From Gilliamella sp. wkB178 (GTDB lineage: Bacteria > Pseudomonadota > Gammaproteobacteria > Enterobacterales > Orbaceae), in NCBI RefSeq assembly GCF_001690705.1, contig NZ_LZGK01000001.1, forward strand, positions 62,001 to 126,000: a stretch of 64,000 nucleotides of DNA, in the 5' to 3' direction. This document shows positions 57,200 to 64,000 of this stretch, piece by piece. Below the pieces are notes generated by a model, which searched no databases, was not told the DNA's origin, and was given only the letters and a program-made list of their open reading frames with translations. Both the position numbers and the translations under genes were made by a program. Numbering within the stretch: the first letter of the stretch is position 1; each line of letters starts with the position of its first letter.

Positions 57200-58710
57200 T
57201 GATGAATTCACAACAAGCTTTATTTAAACCCGCGAATCTTGTTTTAGCCACAATTGCTATTTCGCTTGCCAGCTTTATGCAGGTGCTTGATACCACAATT
57301 GCGAATGTGGCTTTACCCACTATTGCAGGAAATCTGGGCGTTAGTTCAGAACAAGGGACTTGGGTTATTACCTCGTTTGCAGTATGTAATGCAATCACAC
57401 TACCACTTACTGGCTGGTTATCAAGGCGAGTCGGCGAAGTTAAATTATTTATTGGTGTGGTACTGTTATTTGTTATTACTTCTTTCTTATGTGGTATTGC
57501 CACCAGTATGACCGAACTGATTATTTTTCGTTGCCTACAAGGTGCTGTGGCGGGGCCGCTCTATCCAATTGCACAATCGCTGTTATTAGCAATTTATCCC
57601 CCTGCTAAGCGGGGTATGGCACTAGCTATTTTAAGTATTGTCACCGTTGTTGCTCCAGTTGCCGGGCCAATATTGGGTGGTTGGATTTCGTATAATTATA
57701 CCTGGCCATGGATATTTTTTATCAATATCCCCTTTGGCCTTTTTGCGGCTGTTTTTGCTTATCAACAGATGAAAGCTAAACCACAAACAATTTCACGTCT
57801 ACCCATTGATTATATTGGATTAATCAGTTTAGTGATTGGTGTCGGCGCGCTACAAATTGTATTAGATAAGGGTAATGATCTGGATTGGTTTGAATCAAAC
57901 TTTATTATCTTTGGTTCGGTGATAGCTGTTATTGGTATTGCCTTTTTTATCATTTGGGAATTAACCGATGCCAACCCTATTGTTAACTTAAAACTGTTTA
58001 TTAATAGAAACTTTAGCATTGGTTGTTTTTTATTGATATGTGGTTATTCTGGCTTTTTTGGTATTAACTTGCTGTTACCGCAATGGTTGCAAACCCAAAT
58101 GGGTTATACCGCCACTTGGGCAGGCTTGGCTGCCGCTCCGATTGGATTTATTCCTATTTTATTAACACCTTTTTTAGGGCGCTACGCACATTATTTTGAT
58201 ATGCGTTTATTGGCTAGTTTAGCGTTTACTGCCATTGGTATTAGTTGTTTTATGCGAGCGGGATTTAACACGCAAGTCAATTATCAGCATGTTGCTTTAG
58301 TGCAGGTGTTTATGGGGCTAGGCGTGGCACTATTTTTTATGCCGATAATGTCGATTATTTTATCCAATATTAAGCAGCAGCAAATTGCTGAAGCCTCAGG
58401 CTTAGCCGCATTTTTGCGTACCTTAGGTGGTAGCTTTTCAGCGTCATTAACCTCATGGATTTGGGCGAGGAATGCCAGTTTACATCATGCTTACCTTAGT
58501 GAAAGCATAACGCCTTATGATCCAACCACACAATATGCCCTAAATCAATTAGGTGGGCATTCTGTTGCAAGCTACGCCAAATTAGAAAATATAGTGAATA
58601 CTCAAGCTTATATGTTATCAACCATTGATTATTTTAACATGCTAGGTATCGCTTTTATTTTGCTCATTATCGTTGCTTGGTTAGCATCACCAAAACAAAA
58701 ACATTTCTGA
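57199..58710 (+). CDS. emrB: EmrB-type multidrug exporter (MFS, DHA2)
   Basis: The 503-residue protein has about 14 membrane segments, as expected for DHA2 drug:H+ antiporters. Motif C-like PVAGPILGGWISYNYTWPW and the helix 1 signature QVLDTTIANVALPTIAG are clear. It works with EmrA to expel hydrophobic compounds and uncouplers. A second ATG follows the first directly; either may be used. Confidence 0.93.
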   Translation: MMNSQQALFKPANLVLATIAISLASFMQVLDTTIANVALPTIAGNLGVSSEQGTWVITSFAVCNAITLPLTGWLSRRVGEVKLFIGVVLLFVITSFLCGIATSMTELIIFRCLQGAVAGPLYPIAQSLLLAIYPPAKRGMALAILSIVTVVAPVAGPILGGWISYNYTWPWIFFINIPFGLFAAVFAYQQMKAKPQTISRLPIDYIGLISLVIGVGALQIVLDKGNDLDWFESNFIIFGSVIAVIGIAFFIIWELTDANPIVNLKLFINRNFSIGCFLLICGYSGFFGINLLLPQWLQTQMGYTATWAGLAAAPIGFIPILLTPFLGRYAHYFDMRLLASLAFTAIGISCFMRAGFNTQVNYQHVALVQVFMGLGVALFFMPIMSIILSNIKQQQIAEASGLAAFLRTLGGSFSASLTSWIWARNASLHHAYLSESITPYDPTTQYALNQLGGHSVASYAKLENIVNTQAYMLSTIDYFNMLGIAFILLIIVAWLASPKQKHF

Positions 58711-59074
58711 GATTTGCTCGGTTTTTAATATTTTTATAAAGGCTATTACCATGCACTCTGCTAAAAGGTAGAGTGCATGATCGTTATCAAAATCTATATT
58801 TTCTTTATTGTGATTAGAGTTACCTAATAATATTTTCAGAGCCCACCCCCTAGGATGGTGATTTGTAATAATATTAAATTCGATGCTATGAACAATCTTT
58901 AACATTTTGATTTCTAACTTACAATTATGTTTAAAAAAAGATCTAGTTGCGATAGATCTTTTTATATAATTTTACTTCTCTTTTCAGTTAACAAATTGTG
59001 ATATTTATGGTTTTGTGTTAGTTTCATACTCCTTACTCACATAGAATACTTATTGGTTTAACCAAGGTTTGTTT
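58711..59074. other. Gene-free region between emrB and the MHS transporter
   Basis: About 360 bases. An inverted repeat with 9-base arms ATGCACTCT/AGAGTGCAT near 58751-58778 could be the emrB terminator, though it lacks a T-run. A minus-strand open frame (58687-58905, 72 codons) has no family match and overlaps emrB; I do not call it a gene. Confidence 0.45.
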
Positions 59075-60352
59075 ATGTCTAATTCATCGGCTAAAAAAGT
59101 GGCGTTTGCTGCTTTTATTGGTACCACTATTGAGTGGTATGATTTTTATATCTATGCGTTGGCATCGGTATTGATTTTTGGGCAACTATTTTTCCCTGCG
59201 GATAATGAATTCGTGCAGATTTTAGGGGCTTTTGCTACCTTTGCGGTTGGTTTTTTATCGCGTCCTTTTGGTGCCTTATTATTTGGGCATATTGGTGACC
59301 GTTTGGGGCGTAAAAAATCGCTGATTATTACCTTATTATTAATGGGGATTGCCACAACCTGTGTGGGTTTATTACCGTCTTACCAAGAAGCGGGCATATT
59401 CGCGCCCATATTATTGGTAGCCTTGCGCATTTTACAAGGTGTTGCTGTTGGTGGTGAGTGGGGCGGTGCTGTCTTGATGGCGAATGAACATGCGCCAAAA
59501 GGCTTGAAAAATTTCTTTTCATCGTTTGCCCAATGGGGCAGTCCGGCTGGGAATATTTTAGCCTTATTGGTTTTTTCTTATATCATTCGTTTACCCATTG
59601 CGGAGTTAATTAATAGTGGCTATTGGCGCATTCCTTTTTTAGCCAGTTTTATTTTGTTAATTATTGGTATTATTGCCAGAGTGACCTTAACCGAATCACC
59701 TGTGTTTGTTGAATCATGCAAACAGCAAGCAAACTTAAAGCAAGAATCCGCCCCAATTATTGAAGTCTTTAAGCAAGCCACACCGCTATTAATTTTTTCG
59801 ATTGGTGCCAATGTGCTGTCATTTAGTGGGATTTTTTCCAATACCTTAATGATAGGTTATACCACGCTGGCATTGGGTGTTGAGAAAGGCATGATTGTTG
59901 ATGCGCTATTTTGGATTGCCATTGTCCACTTTGTGGTGCAACCTTTTATCTCCTATTTTGCTGAAAAATACTCGGCAACGCGCTTTTTAATTTGCTCAGC
60001 TATCTTGGCAATGGCATCAGTATTCTTATTATTCCCGATTATTCAGCAAGGCACAAAAACCAGTTTTATTATTGGTATTTCATTAAATGTGATCTGTTAC
60101 AGCGGCTTTTATGGCGTGATAGCCGGATATTTAAGCCGAATTTTCCCTACCCGAATGCGTTATACTGGGCTGTCAATGAGTTATCAAGGCTGTGCGGCGA
60201 TTTTTGGTAGTCTAATCCCAATGATTGGTGGCTATATTATTTTTGCATACCAAACTTTTTGGTTGCCGTTGGCCTTGTTTTATTGCGGTTTAGCACTGAT
60301 ATCAATTATCTGCATCTATCTTTTAAGTCACTATCACTATTATGATGAGTAA
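59075..60352 (+). CDS. MHS-family MFS metabolite:H+ symporter
   Basis: From the ATG at 59075 (AAGG 8-11 bases upstream) there are 425 residues with 12 predicted membrane segments. FIGTTIEWYDFYIYALAS, the motif A GHIGDRLGRKKSL and ILQGVAVGGEWGGAVLMANE place it in the metabolite:H+ symporter family with ShiA, ProP and KgtP. The substrate cannot be told from sequence; shikimate, dicarboxylates and betaine are family precedents. It is followed after 12 bases by pdxY, so the two may share a transcript. Confidence 0.88.
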   Translation: MSNSSAKKVAFAAFIGTTIEWYDFYIYALASVLIFGQLFFPADNEFVQILGAFATFAVGFLSRPFGALLFGHIGDRLGRKKSLIITLLLMGIATTCVGLLPSYQEAGIFAPILLVALRILQGVAVGGEWGGAVLMANEHAPKGLKNFFSSFAQWGSPAGNILALLVFSYIIRLPIAELINSGYWRIPFLASFILLIIGIIARVTLTESPVFVESCKQQANLKQESAPIIEVFKQATPLLIFSIGANVLSFSGIFSNTLMIGYTTLALGVEKGMIVDALFWIAIVHFVVQPFISYFAEKYSATRFLICSAILAMASVFLLFPIIQQGTKTSFIIGISLNVICYSGFYGVIAGYLSRIFPTRMRYTGLSMSYQGCAAIFGSLIPMIGGYIIFAYQTFWLPLALFYCGLALISIICIYLLSHYHYYDE

Positions 60353-60364
60353 TAAGGCAACTAT

Positions 60365-61231
60365 ATGAAAACCGTTTTATCCATTCAATCGAATGTTGTT
60401 TATGGTTATGCTGGTAATAAAGTCTCGACATTGACGATGCAATTACAAGGTGTCGAAGTGATGCCGATCCATACCGTGCAATTATCAAGTAATACCGTGT
60501 ATCCGGATTATGATGGCATTGTGCTGGGCGCTCAGCAAATCACCAGAATCGTCAATAGTTTAGAAAAAATTGGCGTATTGGCATCCATTGACGCCATTAT
60601 TTCGGGGTATATTGGCCTTGCCGAACAAGGTGAAGAGATCCTTGAAGCGGTAAAAAAGATTAAATTTTATAATCCTAATGCTATTTATGTTTGCGATCCA
60701 GTTATGGGTGGCGACATCAATAAAGGCAGTTCATTGCCGCAAAATATTATTGATTTTTTCACTAAGCAAGCAATCAAACAGGCTGACTACATCACGCCGA
60801 ATTTATTAGAGTTACAAATATTATCGAATCTTGAAATCAAATCTTTTAACGATGTACTTAAAGCCATAAAGATACTGCAAAACCAGCCGATTCAAGCCAT
60901 ATTAGTCAAAAATCTTCTGCATGCTGGTAAAACAACCGAGTTATTTGAAATGATATTAGCCACGCCATCGCAAAGCTATCATCTGGCTCGACCATTGTAT
61001 GACTTTCCACACCGTCCATTGGGCGTGGGGGATTTAATTTGTAGCCTGTTTACCGCGCATTTAGTTAATGGACAATCCCAATTGACCGCCTTTGAACTAG
61101 CCGCCAACGCCGCCAATCACGTCCTCGACATCACCAAACAACAAAATGCCCGAGAACTGGCGATTATTGACGCTCAACAGTGGATCAATAATCCTGATTT
61201 GCAATATCGGGGGACGGAGTTGGTGTTGTAG
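60365..61231 (+). CDS. pdxY: Pyridoxal kinase PdxY
   Basis: The 288-residue protein matches PdxY (287 in E. coli). QSNVVYGYAGNK binds the substrate, VCDPVMGG is the family signature, and GVGDLICSLF holds the catalytic Asp with the anion-hole glycines. It phosphorylates pyridoxal in the PLP salvage pathway. The ribosome site is AAGG 11 bases upstream. Confidence 0.94.
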   Translation: MKTVLSIQSNVVYGYAGNKVSTLTMQLQGVEVMPIHTVQLSSNTVYPDYDGIVLGAQQITRIVNSLEKIGVLASIDAIISGYIGLAEQGEEILEAVKKIKFYNPNAIYVCDPVMGGDINKGSSLPQNIIDFFTKQAIKQADYITPNLLELQILSNLEIKSFNDVLKAIKILQNQPIQAILVKNLLHAGKTTELFEMILATPSQSYHLARPLYDFPHRPLGVGDLICSLFTAHLVNGQSQLTAFELAANAANHVLDITKQQNARELAIIDAQQWINNPDLQYRGTELVL

Positions 61232-61464
61232 GGTGAGTTCATCAATTTGATATGCAATATTTTGGTGTTATTTTTTGATAGTTTACAAAATAACTATTAT
61301 CTAGTTGCATTTTGATTTAAATGATTAACCATTATAATGGAATGATGAATAAATCATGCCTAATGTTATTAATTAATTCTAAAGTCTTTTATGTGTTTAA
61401 CTTGATATTTTAAACAATCTATTTTTAATAAAAATAAGAATCATATGATTTAAGGAAGCTAAAA

Positions 61465-62046
61465 ATGGCATTACCATCTGAATTTAGAACAGAAAAAACG
61501 AATTTTTTTGAACAAGAACTCAAAAAATTCCAAGTAGATGAGCTTGAAAATTTAACAGATGAAGATTTTAGAATATTAGGTATGTATATACAAACTTATA
61601 ATTTTATGGATTTAAATATTCAGCGTTGTATTAACATACTTAAAGATGAAAAAATATTATTTTTTGATAAAAAAGAACGACAAGATATTCCTAATTTGAT
61701 TGATAAAATTATCGATTGTCTAGATAAGCTTGATTTGGAAAAAGAGCAAGAAATTGAGACTATGGAAAAATTGATCGAAATAAAATTTCGTAGAAATATT
61801 AGAAATCTTTTTGCTCATTTTGCATGTAAAAGAATCCCTAATCAAGATGCATTTGTGTTTATGTCAAATCCTCCCAAGGATATAAAAAAATTTTTTAAGA
61901 GGGAACAAATACATGTTGATTTAATTTTATATAGCATTTTGGATATTGCCGATGCTAGAGGGCTAATTAATCATGTATTAAAATATGAAACTTGGCTAGC
62001 TAAATTTACTCTTTTAATTATTAATAAATATAATTCCAGTAAATGA
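61465..62046 (+). CDS. Hypothetical protein with a HEPN-like motif
   Basis: The 193-residue protein is mostly helical and not assigned to a family by me. RRNIRNLFAHFA near residue 112 fits the R-x(4)-H pattern of HEPN RNases, followed by VFMSNPP and a charged KKFFKREQ. There is no adjacent MNT-type antitoxin. AAGGAAG stands about 12 bases before the ATG. Its codon use is very AT-rich. A role as a ribonuclease is a hypothesis from one motif. Confidence 0.6.
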   Translation: MALPSEFRTEKTNFFEQELKKFQVDELENLTDEDFRILGMYIQTYNFMDLNIQRCINILKDEKILFFDKKERQDIPNLIDKIIDCLDKLDLEKEQEIETMEKLIEIKFRRNIRNLFAHFACKRIPNQDAFVFMSNPPKDIKKFFKREQIHVDLILYSILDIADARGLINHVLKYETWLAKFTLLIINKYNSSK

Positions 62047-62281
62047 AAAATTAATTTACTGTTATTAACTTCAAATCGCCAAACTCTCAATGCTTCATAA
62101 TCCTCATCGATAAGATATTTGTAGATCCTTCTATAGGTTAGTGCAATCAGTTTCGCCTTTAAAGTAATTGTGCAATATTATTATTTGGATGTTCAGGCGA
62201 CCGAGGATTTCTTCCAATGAAACCCTCCGGCTCCCCGTTCCACTAGGCGTCGTGCGTAAAGGAAAATGTTTGATTGTGTAT

Positions 62282-63571
62282 TTATGATTTTAAATTTTTA
62301 CCTTTTGTCGTAATTCGACTTGTACCTAATGGAAATTCAATTTTTTCAGCACTTTTTATCAGAGTTGATGCCAATTGTTCTGCTGGATGTTGTATATCAT
62401 CTAAATTTTTACGCTTATCTGTTTCATCAAACAAACCTTTAGTCATAGCTTTAATTAGTTCTTCTGGAATCTGTCCCTCTTTTTTATCATTCCATTCTAG
62501 ACACATTTCAATTGTTAAATCCGCTCGGCTTAAATCTCGAGAGAATTTTTGATAATCTAGCTCTATATTTGCTAGTCTATTTCCTTGTGCATTAAACCAA
62601 CGTATTAAATAGATAGCACTTGAAATGGTTAATAACGTAAATATAAATATTCTTGCAAATATAAGCCATTGTTCCACCGTAAAATTGACTGCAGTAAGAT
62701 CAGTTTTTAGCATAGATATATAACTGAAGAAAGCAAATACACCTGAAAAAATTAGCAATATTACACTTAACGCCGATGCATTGTAATAGTTTTTATTTAC
62801 TGATGGTGAAAAACTAAATTTTTCAGCTTTATCTTTTACTGAATCTAAAACATCTTTGGTTGTTTTTCGTCTTGCGGTTGTATTATCAAGATCAATTATT
62901 TTTTGTTCTCTTTTTTCTAAAGCAGCTAATTTTTCTTTATAATCCTGATTTAATTTATTTTTTAAATTGGTTATTTCATCTTCTAAGTTTGCTTTTTTAC
63001 TACTAAATTCTTTTTCTTGTTCAGAAATAAAAGCTTTTTTATCATTAATTAATTGATTAACATTCTCATGATGTTTCTGAATTAGATCAGTATTCAACGC
63101 TTCAAGTTGTGATATAAGGCTATGATGTGATGATAATAAATTCGAAACATTATCTAATTTCAATTCTGGAGAAGCGTTTTTAAGTAAATTACTATGTAGC
63201 CTTATACTTAACATTATAGCTTCATCACTTAACGGTTCACGGTTATAGCTCGCACCATTTATAGACTCTATCCCAAAGTGATCAACAAAAGAATTAGTAT
63301 CTCTCTTATAAATAATCTCAAATTGATTGCTTTTTACTAATTTTATTTCATTAATACTTTCAGATTTTAACTTCTTCAACTCAATAATAATAGGTAAAGT
63401 ACAACCCCCTTTTTCATTGAAATCTGCTTTTGTTAAAGTAAAGTATCTACCTTCAACAGTAATAGACACTTCGCCATTTTTGTTAAAAAAACCTTCTTTA
63501 TAGAGATCTTCAATAAGACATTTAATGAGATGAGAATCATTAACTCGAGGTATAGAAATGAATTGAGACAT
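62282..63571 (-). CDS. Coiled-coil membrane protein of unknown function
   Basis: The start at 63571 is preferred because AGGA lies 7-10 bases before it, giving 429 residues. A globular N-terminal part (about 1-140) with beta-strand pattern is followed by a coiled coil (about 150-225, KKANLEDEITNLKNKLNQ) and two hydrophobic helices (about 262-284 and 302-325). A charged cytoplasmic-looking tail follows. I recognise no family. The layout, a sensor-like head on a coiled coil tethered by two membrane helices, is common among accessory-region proteins. It is monocistronic here. Confidence 0.65.
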   Translation of the reverse strand: MSQFISIPRVNDSHLIKCLIEDLYKEGFFNKNGEVSITVEGRYFTLTKADFNEKGGCTLPIIIELKKLKSESINEIKLVKSNQFEIIYKRDTNSFVDHFGIESINGASYNREPLSDEAIMLSIRLHSNLLKNASPELKLDNVSNLLSSHHSLISQLEALNTDLIQKHHENVNQLINDKKAFISEQEKEFSSKKANLEDEITNLKNKLNQDYKEKLAALEKREQKIIDLDNTTARRKTTKDVLDSVKDKAEKFSFSPSVNKNYYNASALSVILLIFSGVFAFFSYISMLKTDLTAVNFTVEQWLIFARIFIFTLLTISSAIYLIRWFNAQGNRLANIELDYQKFSRDLSRADLTIEMCLEWNDKKEGQIPEELIKAMTKGLFDETDKRKNLDDIQHPAEQLASTLIKSAEKIEFPLGTSRITTKGKNLKS

Positions 63572-63621
63572 ATATTTTCCTATTTTATTCAAAGTATCTA
63601 TATCTAATGTTGTTACTATTT

Positions 63622-63735
63622 TTAACTAACAAGCTTTTCAACCTTTTTAACCGACAAATCCATAATCTTAGCAATATCTTCAATTGATACACCTTTATCA
63701 AGTAATACATTTGCTGTAGCTAGCTTTAGTTTTCC
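63622..63735 (-). pseudogene. 3' remnant of an Rpn-family nuclease/transposase gene
   Basis: The last 35 codons, KLATANVLLDKGVSIEDIAK through to VKKVEKL, match the typical C-terminal helix-turn-helix tail of Rpn (PD-(D/E)XK recombination-promoting nuclease/putative transposase) proteins. The catalytic upstream part is missing. Confidence 0.7.
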
Positions 63736-63839
63736 CGACCACTCAAAACACAATATAACATATTCTATATATACTGGGCAGTTGTTGAGCAAACAATTCC
63801 AACAGTTCACTTTTTAGGTTATATTGGTTGTTAATTGTA

Positions 63840-63858
63840 TTGCGGAGTCTATACCGTT
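63840..63858. repeat. 19-base motif shared with 24761-24779
   Basis: Exact second copy of the 19-base motif. It lies 15 bases upstream of the ATG at 63874, where it would be part of the 5' leader or promoter of that gene. Confidence 0.6.
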
Positions 63859-63873
63859 ATAAGGAGCGTAACG

Positions 63874-64000
63874 ATGTATCATGCTATTTTACCCAGTGAG
63901 CAACATCCTGCTGCCGAGCGATTTTTAAAGCAGTTGCCAGAATTAGTTGCAGCCAGTCCGTTATGCCGTCGCCTTAAGCCGCTTTCATTACTGATTGATA
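63874..64000 (+). CDS. Start of an unidentified gene, cut by the window end
   Basis: An ATG with a good ribosome site (AAGGAG, 9 bases upstream) opens a frame of 42 codons to the window edge, beginning MYHAILPSEQHPAAERFLKQ. I do not recognise the protein from this piece. The exact 19-base motif shared with the groEL-side region lies just upstream. Confidence 0.6.
   Translation, partial: MYHAILPSEQHPAAERFLKQLPELVAASPLCRRLKPLSLLID

Noticed and set aside
58687..58905. 72-codon minus-strand frame overlapping the end of emrB
   Set aside because: AT-rich, overlaps a real gene, no ribosome site or family features; could be a remnant but cannot be supported.

Overview
The window is AT-rich gammaproteobacterial chromosome. 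The core genes (carB, metE/metF, nagBAC, asd, rlmN-pilW, groESL-fxsA, a cpxRA-like pair) resemble enteric orthologues, but base composition is low and gene order is rearranged. Together with the many intergenic repeats and adhesin paralogues this suggests an Orbaceae gut symbiont (Gilliamella or a relative). That assignment is inference from gene content; no database was searched.

Layout. 1-27.7 kb is mostly core: the 3' end of carB, an FAH-family enzyme, initiator tRNA, metF and metE, a YagU-like membrane protein, a Fur-boxed mntH, a GlcNAc regulon (nagE divergent from nagBAC, with NagC- and CRP-like sites between), asd, tRNA-His and tRNA-Pro, the cysteine desulfidase cyuA, a cpxRA-like two-component system, a VanY-type carboxypeptidase, rlmN and pilW. 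Then come a ClpB-like AAA+ protein with a degenerate first ATPase domain, a long coiled-coil partner gene, groEL/groES behind a clear sigma-32 promoter, and fxsA.

27.7-45.9 kb is a genomic island at the 3' end of tRNA-Phe, bounded by a 30-bp perfect direct repeat. It carries a Gp2/YfjJ-like replication protein, an EcsC protein, small secreted proteins (one broken), a YaaW-like protein, a WYL regulator, AlpA, a tyrosine integrase, ArdA, and a five-gene operon (36.2-45.6 kb). The operon encodes a DUF4007 (SspB-like) protein, a large P-loop ATPase (SspC-like), a DndC/SspD-like PP-loop sulfurtransferase, a protein with two separate GHKL ATPase domains around a histidine-kinase-like H-box, and a protein with a receiver-like N-terminus. 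I read this as an Ssp-type DNA phosphorothioation module that lacks sspA and sspE and carries a signalling-like pair in the effector position. Two adjacent perfect palindromes precede it.

45.9-55.5 kb is a decayed accessory region: an hsdR remnant, an Rhs remnant with an orphan immunity-like gene, and three paralogous InvasinE-type adhesin genes embedded in long near-identical non-coding repeats. Two of the three begin with a heptanucleotide tandem repeat that puts the only good start codon out of frame; gaining one unit would restore an open frame. This is a strong sequence signature of phase variation. Their C-terminal lectin-like tails differ at clustered C-ending codons.

55.5-64 kb holds a frameshifted MarR regulator in front of emrAB, an MHS-family transporter, pdxY, a possible HEPN-motif protein, a coiled-coil membrane protein, a remnant of an Rpn-type nuclease/transposase and the start of one unidentified gene.
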